Source: BJGO01 sp039810885
GTDB lineage: Bacteria > Bacteroidota > Bacteroidia > Chitinophagales > UBA10324
Reading direction: 5' to 3'
DNA: 64,000 nt
Assembly: GCA_039810885.1 (NCBI GenBank)
Contig: JBDHXV010000006.1
Coordinates: 1 to 64,000 of the forward strand
Numbering within the stretch: the first letter of the stretch is position 1; each line of letters starts with the position of its first letter. Both the position numbers and the translations under genes were made by a program. This document shows, in pieces, positions 43,652 to 52,928 of this stretch. A model generated the notes under the pieces. That model was not told the DNA's origin, ran no database searches, and saw only the letters and a program-made list of their open reading frames with translations.

Positions 43652-44812
43652 TTAATTGTAGTGTTGAATAGTTGTTTCGGTATCAAAAGCTACCTGGCTG
43701 TAATCTTTTATTTCATTATATAGAGAATCACGCTCTATCGGCACGCGATTCGCTTGTTTAATCAGTTCAACTAATTCTTGCGTACTCAGTGAAGGATTTT
43801 GCTCTTCTGAGCCGGCCATGGAATAGATTTTTGTGCTGTCGTCTATAGTCCCGTCTAAATCATCCACGCCAAAGTTTAACAAGAGCTGAGCAGTACTGCG
43901 ACCGATCATTGGCCAATAGGCCTTTAGATGAGGAATGTTATCTAAAAATATTCTTGCCATTGCATAAGTGCGCAGGTCTTCTTGTATAGCCACTTCAGGA
44001 ACGTGGCTCATTTGATTATCTTTATTACGAAACTTAAGCGGGATGAAGCAATTAAATCCGCTTGTGCTGTCTTGCAACTCACGCAAGCGATTCATGTGGT
44101 CAATACGATGTTCGTAATTTTCAATATGCCCATAGAGCATGGTGCAGTTAGTAGCCATACCTATTTTATGTGCTGTTTGGTGAATAGTCAACCACTGCGT
44201 TGCATTGGCTTTGTCTTTACAAATCTGATTTCTAATTTCTTCATCAAAAATCTCGGCACCACCGCCCGGAAGAGATTGTAAGCCACTTGCCTTCAATAAT
44301 TCCAAGCCCTCTCGAACAGAAACTTTTGCTTTTCGGAACATATATTCCAACTCAACAGCAGTATAACCTTTGATGTGTATGGTTGGATGTATTTCGCGAA
44401 TTCGTTTTAGAACATCTGCAAAATATTGTAAAGTCATTTTAGGGTGTACCCCGCCAACAATATGAACTTCTGTTACATCGGTTCCAACATATTTTCGGAC
44501 GATATCCAGCATTTGATCTACTGTTAATTCCCAGGCCGCATCATCGGGCTGGAAGTTGCGAGAGTATGAGCAGAATTTACAATCAAATACACATTTGTTG
44601 GTAGGTTCAATATGGAAGTTACGATTGAAGTAGGTTTTATTTCCGTGTAATTTTTCACGAATAGCATTGGCAACATAAGTTAGCACTCCTAAGTCGGCAT
44701 CACGATAAAGCAAGGATGCTTCATTAATAGAAATACGAATGCCATGTAGCGCGTTTTGCAATATATCTCGAATCGCTTTTGGCGCTGTGTCTAATATGGT
44801 ATCCATAGGCAT
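43652..44812 (-). CDS. mqnE: Aminofutalosine synthase (radical SAM, menaquinone synthesis)
   Basis: MqnE joins a radical SAM reaction to the adduct of 3-[(1-carboxyvinyl)oxy]benzoate in the futalosine route to menaquinone. The 386-aa protein has the cluster motif CVFDCKFCSYSR (CxxxCxxC) after HIEPTNK. It also has EVHIVGGVHPKMTLQYFADV, LQSLPGGGAEIFDEEIRNQI and NCTMLYGHIENYEHRIDHMN. NIPHLKAYWPMIGRSTAQL and a C-terminal NRVPIERDSLYNEI complete the match. The FIPLKF segment fits MqnE rather than MqnC (FIPW). It lies 6 bp after ettA and 17 bp before the ostA-like ATG, so it is in one operon. The other mqn genes are elsewhere. Confidence 0.92.
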   Translation of the reverse strand: MPMDTILDTAPKAIRDILQNALHGIRISINEASLLYRDADLGVLTYVANAIREKLHGNKTYFNRNFHIEPTNKCVFDCKFCSYSRNFQPDDAAWELTVDQMLDIVRKYVGTDVTEVHIVGGVHPKMTLQYFADVLKRIREIHPTIHIKGYTAVELEYMFRKAKVSVREGLELLKASGLQSLPGGGAEIFDEEIRNQICKDKANATQWLTIHQTAHKIGMATNCTMLYGHIENYEHRIDHMNRLRELQDSTSGFNCFIPLKFRNKDNQMSHVPEVAIQEDLRTYAMARIFLDNIPHLKAYWPMIGRSTAQLLLNFGVDDLDGTIDDSTKIYSMAGSEEQNPSLSTQELVELIKQANRVPIERDSLYNEIKDYSQVAFDTETTIQHYN

Positions 44813-44818
44813 GCTGAA

Positions 44819-46492
44819 TTAGCTGACTAATTTTTTATATCGGAATTTTTTTGTTGAAGTATCACCAAGACGTTTCTTCTTATTTTCTTCATACTCACTA
44901 AATCCCCCTTCAAAGAAATATACTTGTGAGTCGCCTTCAAATGCAAGAATATGAGTAGCTACACGATCAAGGAACCAACGATCATGTGAAATGATTACCG
45001 CGCAACCGGCATAATCATCAAGGGCTTCTTCTAAAGCACGCATGGTGTTAACATCAAGATCATTGGTTGGTTCATCAAGGAGCAGCACGTTAGCTTCTTG
45101 CCGCAGTGTAAGAGCAAGATGTAAGCGATTTCGCTCCCCACCCGAAAGTACTTTTACCTTTTTTTCTTGATCAGTGCCTGAGAAGTTAAACTTAGATACA
45201 TAAGCTCGCGAGTTGATTTTGTACTTTCCAAACTCTACGTATTCTGTGCCGCCTGTAATATTTTCAAAAACGGTTTTCTCCGGATCAATAGATGCGTGCT
45301 GTTGATCTACGTAAGATATTTTAACCGTTTCACCTACTTTAAACTCACCGTGGTCAGGCTTCTCTTGGTTCATGATCATGCGGAATAGTGTCGTTTTGCC
45401 TGCACCGTTGGGTCCTATAATACCGACGATGCCATTTTGCGGTAAGTTAAAACTCAGATGCTCATATAATAATTTATCGCCAAAGGATTTGGAGACATCA
45501 ATAGCCTCAATCACATTAGAGCCAAGGCGCGGGCCCGGCGGAATAAAAATTTCCAGTTTCTCTTCTTTAGCTTTAACTTCTTCATTCATCATCTTATCAT
45601 AATTGGCAAGACGTGCCTTACCTTTTGACTGACGAGCCTTGGGAGACATTTTTATCCACTCCAATTCACGTTGTAATGTCTTTTGACGCTTGGTTTCTGC
45701 TTTTTCTTCTTGTGCAAGACGAGCCTGTTTTTGTTCGAGCCACGAAGTATAGTTTCCCTTCCATGGAATTCCTTCGCCGCGATCTAATTCTAAAATCCAA
45801 CCGGCAACATTGTCTAAGAAATAACGATCGTGTGTGATGGCGATTACGGTTCCGGGATATTGTTGCAGATGCTGCTCCAGCCATAAGACACTTTCTGCAT
45901 CAAGGTGGTTGGTTGGCTCATCGAGTAATAAAATTTCCGGTTGCTGCAAGAGTAAGCGACACAAGGCAACGCGACGACGCTCACCGCCCGAACAGTTCTT
46001 AATTAATGCATCAGCATCAGGGCAACGCAGCGCATCCATAGCACGGTCTAACTTGGAGTCTATTTCCCATCCGTCAACGGCATCAATTTTTTCTTGCAGA
46101 TCACCTTGTTTGTTCAGTAATTTTTCCATCTCATCATCGCTTAAAGGTTCACTGAAACGATTGCTTATGGTTTCAAACTCTTTTAATAAATCCATTACAG
46201 GCTGAACACCCTCACTCACAATTTCTCGAACGGTTCTGCTTTCATCGAAGGTTGGCTCCTGAGGCAGGTACCCGACTTTATAGCCTGAAGTAAATTCAAT
46301 TTTACCCTGATAAGCTTGATCTAACCCAGCAATGATTTTTAATAAAGTGGATTTACCTGACCCGTTTAATCCGATAATGCCGATTTTGGCACCGTAAAAA
46401 AAACTGAGATATATATTTTTTAATACTTGTTTATTAGGGGGGTAGGACTTACCTACTCCTAACATAGAAAAGATAATCTTGTTGTCGCTCAT
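44819..46492 (-). CDS. ettA: Energy-dependent translational throttle protein EttA (ABC-F ATPase)
   Basis: EttA binds the ribosomal E site and gates the first elongation steps according to ATP/ADP. The 557-aa protein has two ABC domains. The first has Walker A GLNGSGKSTLLKIIAG, signature NCSGGERRRVALCRLLL and Walker B EILLLDEPTNHLD. The second has GPNGAGKTTLFRMIM, LSGGERNRLHLALTL and LLLDEPTNDLD. The P-site tRNA-interaction linker (about 240-320, RLAQEEKAETKRQKTLQREL) separates them. The ATG at 46492 is chosen over a TTG at 46513, which lies inside the -7 box region. Operon: ettA-mqnE-ostA-like. Confidence 0.96.
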   Translation of the reverse strand: MSDNKIIFSMLGVGKSYPPNKQVLKNIYLSFFYGAKIGIIGLNGSGKSTLLKIIAGLDQAYQGKIEFTSGYKVGYLPQEPTFDESRTVREIVSEGVQPVMDLLKEFETISNRFSEPLSDDEMEKLLNKQGDLQEKIDAVDGWEIDSKLDRAMDALRCPDADALIKNCSGGERRRVALCRLLLQQPEILLLDEPTNHLDAESVLWLEQHLQQYPGTVIAITHDRYFLDNVAGWILELDRGEGIPWKGNYTSWLEQKQARLAQEEKAETKRQKTLQRELEWIKMSPKARQSKGKARLANYDKMMNEEVKAKEEKLEIFIPPGPRLGSNVIEAIDVSKSFGDKLLYEHLSFNLPQNGIVGIIGPNGAGKTTLFRMIMNQEKPDHGEFKVGETVKISYVDQQHASIDPEKTVFENITGGTEYVEFGKYKINSRAYVSKFNFSGTDQEKKVKVLSGGERNRLHLALTLRQEANVLLLDEPTNDLDVNTMRALEEALDDYAGCAVIISHDRWFLDRVATHILAFEGDSQVYFFEGGFSEYEENKKKRLGDTSTKKFRYKKLVS

Positions 46493-46510
46493 GAAGGATT
46501 TATTGCGGTG

Positions 46511-46518
46511 CAAAGGTA
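46511..46518 (-). promoter_or_regulatory. -7 box of the ettA operon
   Basis: TACCTTTG on the minus strand, identical to the pyrG box, ends 18 nt before the ettA ATG at 46492. It overlaps the alternative TTG start, arguing against that start. Confidence 0.45.
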
Positions 46519-46577
46519 CTAAAACACCGCACCTTAATTACGTGTTGCATAATAAATTAACACTATGATAAAAACGT

Positions 46578-47612
46578 TTAACCTTTGTAATAAGCTAAGT
46601 TCCCCTCAATTTCTGTCTTCACTAATTTACCTATTTCCGCAAGTAAATCTTCTAATTCTGCTTGTGATTTACCGGAGGTCATTACGGTTAGTAATATAGG
46701 CAAGCCTTGTATGTAAAAAATACCGCTATCGTGTACTTGGCAGGATCCCGGAAGAATACGTTCTCCGAATTTATGAGCTACTATTAACTCGTTCTGAAAA
46801 AATCGATTAATGCCATTATGATATGAAGTGTGAGTCAGCATTTGTAAGGCATACTCGGAAAGTTCAGGGCTTAAATAAGTAGCATTGTATAATAGACGGT
46901 AAAATTTACTCATCTCCTCCACATTCATTGTATAATTAATGTCTGAGATATTATCAATTGGTATATTCAGTATTTTATATAAACTGATAAACTCCGCCAT
47001 AGTTATTTTTTCTACAAGCAGGTTGGCAGACTCATTATCGGAACCTTCAATCATCTTCTTTAACAGTTCTTCATAGGTATAAAACCGGTGAGGTTCTAAA
47101 TAATGTCCTTCATTTCTCTTGTCTTGCAAAGCCGGATCAACAGCTTTAACATATACTTTCTCATGCAATAAGGCCGTGTCTCCTTCAATCTTTTTCAAAA
47201 AGGCAATCATAATAGACATTTTGAGCATGCTCGCCGGTGTATATTTCTGCTGTTCGTTAATCGCAGCCCATCGACCGTCTTTTAACGAACGAATATATAC
47301 AGAAGCTGCTTCAACTTTATCATTACTCTTGTGTGACTCAATGATGGAATTAATCTTAGATTTTAAATTATCGAATACGTCTGATTGTTGAGGTTGATCA
47401 AACATCATCAGTGGCCTGGTTAACTTCAGATCTTCGTCTTTCAATCGAAGAACATTTAACTTTTCATCGCCCTCACTACAGGATACTTTTCGTCCAGTAA
47501 GCGGCACCTGGTTTATCCTTAAGAGATAAAATGAGTAAATATTTAATAAGAAAAGCAGCGAGGCAATTGCAAAAATGAAATGAGTTAATTTTTTGTTTTT
47601 CGACAAATTCAT
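46578..47612 (-). CDS. Class A beta-lactamase-like serine hydrolase, membrane-anchored
   Basis: The 344-aa protein has an uncleaved-looking N-terminal helix (HFIFAIASLLFLLNIYSFYL) and a periplasmic domain of the penicillin-recognising fold. Motifs are the nucleophile in PASMLKMSIMIAFLKK (Ser-x-x-Lys), SDN in IEGSDNESANLL, and KFG in AHKFGERIL in place of KTG. The omega-loop Glu needed for penicillin hydrolysis is not evident: the expected ExxxN region reads IDNISDINYTM. So I would not call it a beta-lactamase; a peptidase or esterase role in the envelope is more likely. It is read alone, 146 bp after the EF-G-like gene and beyond a strong terminator. Confidence 0.85.
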   Translation of the reverse strand: MNLSKNKKLTHFIFAIASLLFLLNIYSFYLLRINQVPLTGRKVSCSEGDEKLNVLRLKDEDLKLTRPLMMFDQPQQSDVFDNLKSKINSIIESHKSNDKVEAASVYIRSLKDGRWAAINEQQKYTPASMLKMSIMIAFLKKIEGDTALLHEKVYVKAVDPALQDKRNEGHYLEPHRFYTYEELLKKMIEGSDNESANLLVEKITMAEFISLYKILNIPIDNISDINYTMNVEEMSKFYRLLYNATYLSPELSEYALQMLTHTSYHNGINRFFQNELIVAHKFGERILPGSCQVHDSGIFYIQGLPILLTVMTSGKSQAELEDLLAEIGKLVKTEIEGNLAYYKG

Positions 47613-47702
47613 GAGGAGATTAGAGTCGTGTCGTTTGTAGGTGATTCAATCAACAAAACTATTCTTTTCGAAACAACAATCCAAATGCACGATTCGGTAA
47701 TA

Positions 47703-47731
47703 AAAAGAGAGTTCAATTTGAACTCTCTTTT
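47703..47731 (-). terminator. Rho-independent terminator of the EF-G-like gene
   Basis: A perfect 13-bp stem (AAAAGAGAGTTCA at 47703-47715, TGAACTCTCTTTT at 47719-47731) with a 3-nt loop lies 28 bp past the stop at 47759. A-rich and T-rich ends make it potentially bidirectional. Confidence 0.85.
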
Positions 47732-47758
47732 GCTATAGCACGAAATTGGTTTTATACG

Positions 47759-49897
47759 TTAAACTAGTTCTGTTTGAGCATGGGCTTGGCTATATTCGAC
47801 ATGCAACTTTTTCTGAATTTCTGCTGGAACCAACTGATATTCAGCAAACGCAGATTTGTAACTTGCTCTGCCTTGAGTTAAACTACGTAATGTAGTTGAA
47901 TATTTATCTAACTCGACTAATGGAATTTGTGCTTTAATAATTTGGTAATGTCCTTTGCTATCCATACCCAGTATGATGGCACGGCGTGTTTGCAAATCGC
48001 CCATCACATCGCCCATTTGTTCTTCAGGCACAAGAATTTCGATATTATAGAGAGGCTCCAATAACATAGGATCGGCTGCGTGGAATGCATCTTTGAATGC
48101 CATCATGCCGGCAATTTTAAACGCCATATCGTTACTATCTACCGGGTGCATTTTGCCATCGTAAATATAGACACATATATCGCGTACATAAGAGCCTGTT
48201 ATCGGGCCTTCGTGCATTTTTTCCATAATGCCTTTTAGAATAGAAGGCATAAAACGTGCGTCTATTGCCCCACCTACTATGCAATTATGATAGATGAGTT
48301 TTCCGCCCCAGTCAAGGTCTATGGTTTCCGTGCCCCGGACGTTAAATTCTTTTGGTGGTTGATATCCTTCTTTGTAGGGTTCAATGTGCATTGCAACTTC
48401 TGCAAATTGCCCAGCACCGCCGGATTGCTTTTTATGACGGTAGGTAGATTTAGCCTCTTTACGTATAGATTCTCTGTAGGGAATTTTTACCTTTTCAAAA
48501 TCTACTGTTGACTTATAAATGTTTTCCATGCGCCATTTCATTGCAGCAAGATGTAATTCACCTTGTGCGCCAATAATCATTTGCTTGGCTTCGCGTGAAA
48601 ATTCAATCGTAATCGTAGGGTCTTCCATGTGAATTTGTTTCATCACATCCCCCAACTTTTCATCATCAGCCTTGTTCTTTGCAAAGATGGCTACCTTGAG
48701 CTTTGGCTCAGGAAAGTTTATGGGAGCAACACTCACATCAAAGCCTTTGGCGTGTAAGGTGTCATTGGTTTGTGTGCCCTTGAGTTTTACGGTGGCTCCT
48801 ATGTCGCCTGCAGAAAGCTTGTTAACCGGGTTTCTATTTTTTCCGTCGAGGATAAATAGTTGATTAATGCGTTCTAATGCTCCGGTGGCATCATTTATAA
48901 GTTCTTGCCCTACGCTAACTTCACCACTGACGACTTTGAATATGGATAGGTTCCCAAGGTGTGGCTCTACGAGTGATTTGAATACAAATAAGGCAGTAGG
49001 TTTTGATTTATCGCACGGTATTTCGCTTCCATCGGGTTTATGCTCTGCCGGCATATCTATGGCACTCGGCACCACATTATCAATAAATCCCATCATTCTT
49101 CCGCTTCCCATATTGTTTTTTGCACTTAAGCAGAATACTGGAAATACTTCGTGTTTCATCATACCAATTTTTAACCCTTCACGCAACTCATTTTCATCGA
49201 GTGAGCCTTTTTCAAAATACAGATTCATAAGTTTCTCATCGTTCATTGCAGCTATTTCAACTAATTCATTGTGCAAGTGATGCGCACGTTCCATTTCCTC
49301 AGAAGGTATTTCGAGTTTCTGTGGCTTGCCTCCACCCGGCCCGAATTGATAGATCGTCATTTTTAACAAGTCAACGATAGTATTAAATCCGGGGCCCGTG
49401 TTCAAAGGATATTGCATTAGCGTAAATGCTTTACCAAACCTATTCTTTGCCATTTCAACCGTATGTTCAAAGTCTGCTTTTTCATGATCTAACTGATTAA
49501 TGGCAAACATCATCGGCTTATCATAGGCCTCCAGATAATTCCATAAGATTTCTGTGCCTACGTCAATACCTTGTTGTGCATTTAATAGCATAACTCCCGT
49601 ATCCGCTATACGAATTGCCGCAATTACTTCGCCGATAAAATCATCTAAGCCGGGAGTGTCTATGATATTAATTTTATAGTCGCGCCATTCGGTATGCAGA
49701 TTGGTCGCATAGATGGAACTCCCTCGTTCAATCTCTATTTCGTGATAATCAGATACGGTGTTTCCATCTTCTACGCTACCTCGCCGGTTAATCAACCCGG
49801 CTTCAAACATCATTGTTTCGGCAAGAGTTGTTTTGCCCGATTTAGATGCGCCAAGCAAGACAATGTTTTTGATGTGCTTTTCGTCATAGGATTTCAT
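47759..49897 (-). CDS. Elongation factor G-like GTPase
   Basis: The 712-aa protein has the EF-G domain order: GTPase (about 1-280), beta-barrel domain II, domains III, IV and V. The P-loop is LLGASKSGKTTLAETMMFEA and G3 is INIIDTPGLDDF, where classical EF-G has DTPGH. G4 reads FAINQLDHEKAD rather than NKxD. The domain IV region HKKQSGGAGQFAEVAMHIEP and the C-terminal EILVPEEQMGDVMGDLQTRR are recognisable. The loss of the switch II His after DTPG points to a paralogue with altered GTP hydrolysis, as in the EF-G-like group, not the main translocase. A strong terminator follows. Confidence 0.88.
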   Translation of the reverse strand: MKSYDEKHIKNIVLLGASKSGKTTLAETMMFEAGLINRRGSVEDGNTVSDYHEIEIERGSSIYATNLHTEWRDYKINIIDTPGLDDFIGEVIAAIRIADTGVMLLNAQQGIDVGTEILWNYLEAYDKPMMFAINQLDHEKADFEHTVEMAKNRFGKAFTLMQYPLNTGPGFNTIVDLLKMTIYQFGPGGGKPQKLEIPSEEMERAHHLHNELVEIAAMNDEKLMNLYFEKGSLDENELREGLKIGMMKHEVFPVFCLSAKNNMGSGRMMGFIDNVVPSAIDMPAEHKPDGSEIPCDKSKPTALFVFKSLVEPHLGNLSIFKVVSGEVSVGQELINDATGALERINQLFILDGKNRNPVNKLSAGDIGATVKLKGTQTNDTLHAKGFDVSVAPINFPEPKLKVAIFAKNKADDEKLGDVMKQIHMEDPTITIEFSREAKQMIIGAQGELHLAAMKWRMENIYKSTVDFEKVKIPYRESIRKEAKSTYRHKKQSGGAGQFAEVAMHIEPYKEGYQPPKEFNVRGTETIDLDWGGKLIYHNCIVGGAIDARFMPSILKGIMEKMHEGPITGSYVRDICVYIYDGKMHPVDSNDMAFKIAGMMAFKDAFHAADPMLLEPLYNIEILVPEEQMGDVMGDLQTRRAIILGMDSKGHYQIIKAQIPLVELDKYSTTLRSLTQGRASYKSAFAEYQLVPAEIQKKLHVEYSQAHAQTELV

Positions 49898-50000
49898 AAG
49901 TCAAGTGTTTAAGAGGTGAAATGTAAATTTTAGTGTAAGTTATTATACTTGATGCGGATAACCAATGATTTTTCGACTAAATAGTTTCAACGAGTTGGGC

Positions 50001-50008
50001 TATATTGG
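50001..50008 (+). promoter_or_regulatory. -7-like box shared by the tandem T9SS genes, copy 1
   Basis: TATATTGG (seven of eight bases of TAnnTTTG) followed by CAAA lies 22 nt before the ATG at 50031. The same TATATTGnCAAA arrangement precedes the paralogue at 51732. Confidence 0.35.
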
Positions 50009-50030
50009 CAAATCCTAAAACAATTTTATC

Positions 50031-51596
50031 ATGATGAAACAAAAAACTACTCTATTATTCTCACTATTGGTATTGTTATTTACCTATGGTGCTAAGTCGC
50101 AAAGCTTGCCTTGCGATAATTCTGTTCCGGTTAACGCAATTCTTGAGAACGAAGCGTGTGGATCAACCGATAATGATGATTGCAACAATGCTCAAGAAGT
50201 TTCTTGCGGGGATCTGATTTCGGGAACTTCTTATATGCAGGGATCGACTGTAGATGCGGACTGGTATAAGTTTACCATAGCTGATGATGCAACTGTTACC
50301 GTAACATTTAACTCAAGCAAATCTTTTTATTTCTCGATTATTGATAACTGCACAGATCAGAACGTGCTTGCGGTTGGAGTTAACGATCCTTGTGTGATAA
50401 GCACAGCGGTTGCTAACCTTACATCTGGCACATACTACATCAACGTGTTTCCCTCTTTTGATTTTATTAATACCTGGAGTTGTGATGATGGAATTACCTA
50501 TGCATTCACTTTAGATTGCAGTAACGGGCCAAGTGGTTGCACATTGGATGCTGCTGCCGCTGCTACAGATCCATCTTGTGGCGGATTGGGTGATGATGGT
50601 TCAATTTCTCTCATTATCATAGATGGTCAGCCCTTCTATGATGTTCAATGGGATAATGGTGAATCTTCGCAGGATCTGTACAACCTAACTTCGGGAGTCT
50701 ATTGTTATACGGTAACGGATGGTTTAGGGTGTACAGTAAGCGATTGTGTAACTCTGAATCCTCCGGCTTGTAATGCCCCTCAAAATGTCCATGCTACATC
50801 AGTATCAAATCTTCAGGCTACCATAAATTGGGATGGCAGCCCGTGTGCGTTAAAATACCGTGTACAAATTCGCAAGCAGGGGGAGGTGACGTGGACTACT
50901 TATTTTGTGAATGCAGGAAATCAATTTAAAACACTTTATAATTTATCTCCCGGAACAGCCTATCAATGCCGTGTGCGTGCAGTATGTTCAACAAATGGTT
51001 CCGTGTTATCACCATTTAGTGCTTTATTAAACTTTTCTACATCCGGTTGCGAAACACCAAGCACGCCCTCAGCAAATGTTTTGTCATCATCAGAAGTTGA
51101 AGTGTTTTGGACTGTTGTGCCGGGGGTAACAAAATACCGTGTTCGTTATCGCGAAGTTGGTGCAACTTCATGGAATCTGAAATTTATTTTGCATCCACAG
51201 AGCAGCACGTTTATTGGAAATCTTACACCGGCTACAACCTATGAATACCAAATAGCTGCTGTTTGTACAGATGCAACAAATCTTTCCAACTTTACTCCAA
51301 TCAATACGTTTACCACAAATGCTTTGAGACTTGGTGAAAAGTTAAATGCATACATAAACCTATACCCAAATCCAACATCAGGGAATATAGTTATAAGTGT
51401 ACACGGAATTGACGCTAACACTGCTCGACTCGAAATATATGATGTGCTTGGAAGGCAATTGTCCTTTGAACAAGTTAATATCAACGAAGGAGAAGCGTCG
51501 CTAACTCGTGATTATTCCAACTTAGCTAAAGGGGTTTACTTTGTTCGTTTTAGTTACAATGGAATCACCAATAACATCAAGTTTATTAAAGAATAA
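50031..51596 (+). CDS. T9SS-exported multidomain surface protein (PPC, SprB-like, 2x Fn3)
   Basis: The 521-aa protein has a signal peptide (TTLLFSLLVLLFTYGAKSQS). A PPC-like beta-domain follows (about 45-165: CNNAQEVSCGDLISGTSY, ADWYKFTI, GTYYINVF), then a SprB-type repeat (about 170-240: DPSCGGLGDDGSISL, GVYCYTVTDGLGCT). Two fibronectin III-like domains come next (about 245-335 and 337-425, with YRVQIRKQGEVTWTTY and YRVRYREVGATSWNLK). The C-terminal type A sorting domain reads LYPNPTSGNIVIS, IYDVLGRQLSF and LAKGVYFVRF. It should be carried through the T9SS and attached to or released from the cell surface, possibly in adhesion. A second ATG lies at 50034. Confidence 0.9.
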   Translation: MMKQKTTLLFSLLVLLFTYGAKSQSLPCDNSVPVNAILENEACGSTDNDDCNNAQEVSCGDLISGTSYMQGSTVDADWYKFTIADDATVTVTFNSSKSFYFSIIDNCTDQNVLAVGVNDPCVISTAVANLTSGTYYINVFPSFDFINTWSCDDGITYAFTLDCSNGPSGCTLDAAAAATDPSCGGLGDDGSISLIIIDGQPFYDVQWDNGESSQDLYNLTSGVYCYTVTDGLGCTVSDCVTLNPPACNAPQNVHATSVSNLQATINWDGSPCALKYRVQIRKQGEVTWTTYFVNAGNQFKTLYNLSPGTAYQCRVRAVCSTNGSVLSPFSALLNFSTSGCETPSTPSANVLSSSEVEVFWTVVPGVTKYRVRYREVGATSWNLKFILHPQSSTFIGNLTPATTYEYQIAAVCTDATNLSNFTPINTFTTNALRLGEKLNAYINLYPNPTSGNIVISVHGIDANTARLEIYDVLGRQLSFEQVNINEGEASLTRDYSNLAKGVYFVRFSYNGITNNIKFIKE

Positions 51597-51623
51597 TTTT
51601 TTTTCATATTTATGAAGAGCAGA

Positions 51624-51656
51624 AGAGAGTGGCACCCGCCGCTCTCTTTGCTTTTT
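51624..51656 (+). terminator. Rho-independent terminator after the first T9SS gene
   Basis: AGAGAGTGG (51624-51632) pairs with CCGCTCTCT (51639-51647), with one G-T pair and a 6-nt loop. It is followed by TTGCTTTTT. It separates the two paralogous genes into independent transcripts. Confidence 0.75.
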
Positions 51657-51701
51657 GTGAGGTGTGTGATTTGATTAGCTAATCTGTATTTCGTAATTTA
51701 T

Positions 51702-51709
51702 TATATTGC
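51702..51709 (+). promoter_or_regulatory. -7-like box shared by the tandem T9SS genes, copy 2
   Basis: TATATTGC followed by CAAAA lies 22 nt before the ATG at 51732, the same distance and sequence pattern as at 50001. Confidence 0.35.
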
Positions 51710-51731
51710 CAAAACACAAACACAATTTACG

Positions 51732-52862
51732 ATGCACCTTAAAACTATTTTATTACTTCTTGTATGTTCATTAGTAATGCTCTCAACCGCTAATGCACAA
51801 TCTGAACCATGTGTGTTGGAAGTTGTTGCTGATGGGGTTGATCCCACTTGCGGGGCAGGGCTTGACAATGGCTCTATCATTTTAACGATAAATAATGGCG
51901 TGCCCTTTTATTTTATAACATGGAGTAATGGTGGCCAAGGATTAAGTCAATATTTTCTATCAGTTGGAACATACTGTTATACGGTTACGGACGGCTCAGG
52001 ATGTTCGGCTAATGGCTGTGTAACACTTAATCCGCCAGTTTGTGGTGCGCCACAAAATGCAACAGCTACCGGAATTACAAATACACAAGCAACCATTACA
52101 TGGACGGGAAGTTCTTGTGCTAAGAAATATCGTGTACAATATCGCAAGCAAGGTGCAAGTGATTGGTTAATGGTTAATTCAAACGCATCCCTAAGAGTTT
52201 TAAATAATTTAGAGTCAGGTACGGTGTATCAATGCCGTGTGCGTTCGGTTTGTTCAACAGATGGCTCTGTCTTGTCTCCGTTCAGCAGCCTATTTACATT
52301 TTCAACTGCAGGATGTAAGGCACCCGAGGCTCCTACCGTGACCAATCTCTCAGCAAGTGAGGCTAAAATATCATGGGGAATTATTTCAGGAGTATCAAAA
52401 TATCGAGTTCTCTATAGAGAAGCAGGTACTACAAGCTGGATGTTAAAAATAGTAGTCCACCCACAAAATAGTGTCATCCTTAGTAATCTGAATGCATCTA
52501 CAACGTATGAATATCAAATGGTGACCGTATGCACTGATGCCAGCAATCTATCGAATTATACGCCGATAGATACTTTTACAACAAATGCTTTGCGGCTAAA
52601 TGAAATTAGCTCTACAGATGTAATCCTTTATCCCAATCCAACATCAGGAATAATTACGATAAATTGGAACAATGAACAGAGTGAAATGGTACAACTTGAA
52701 GTGTATGATATGCTTGGTAGGCAAGTAAGTTCAGAATGGACACTGCTAAATCAAGGTTCTACCTTATTAAGGCGTGATTACGCGGATCTGCCCAAAGGCA
52801 ATTACCTAATTCGTTTTAAATCTAATACCTCGGAATATAAATTGAGATTTACGAAGCAATAG
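51732..52862 (+). CDS. T9SS-exported surface protein (SprB-like, 2x Fn3), paralogue of the preceding gene
   Basis: The 376-aa protein has a signal peptide (LLLLVCSLVMLSTANAQS) leading directly into a SprB-like repeat (DPTCGAGLDNGSIILTINNG, GTYCYTVTDGSGCSANGCVT). Two Fn3-like domains follow (YRVQYRKQGASDWLMVN and YRVLYREAGTTSWMLK), then a sorting domain (LYPNPTSGIITINW, VYDMLGRQVSS, LPKGNYLIRF). The modules are closely similar in order and wording to the gene upstream, but the PPC-like domain is absent. The pair therefore arose by tandem duplication with gain or loss of that domain. Confidence 0.9.
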   Translation: MHLKTILLLLVCSLVMLSTANAQSEPCVLEVVADGVDPTCGAGLDNGSIILTINNGVPFYFITWSNGGQGLSQYFLSVGTYCYTVTDGSGCSANGCVTLNPPVCGAPQNATATGITNTQATITWTGSSCAKKYRVQYRKQGASDWLMVNSNASLRVLNNLESGTVYQCRVRSVCSTDGSVLSPFSSLFTFSTAGCKAPEAPTVTNLSASEAKISWGIISGVSKYRVLYREAGTTSWMLKIVVHPQNSVILSNLNASTTYEYQMVTVCTDASNLSNYTPIDTFTTNALRLNEISSTDVILYPNPTSGIITINWNNEQSEMVQLEVYDMLGRQVSSEWTLLNQGSTLLRRDYADLPKGNYLIRFKSNTSEYKLRFTKQ

Positions 52863-52928
52863 GGAATGAAACTATAGAAATGCTACGGCAATAAATCACT
52901 CGCATTAAATAAGTATTTTACGATTGAA

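Noticed and set aside
46578..47612. Antibiotic-resistance beta-lactamase
   Set aside because: The omega-loop Glu is not visible and the protein is membrane-anchored; only the fold motifs are shared.
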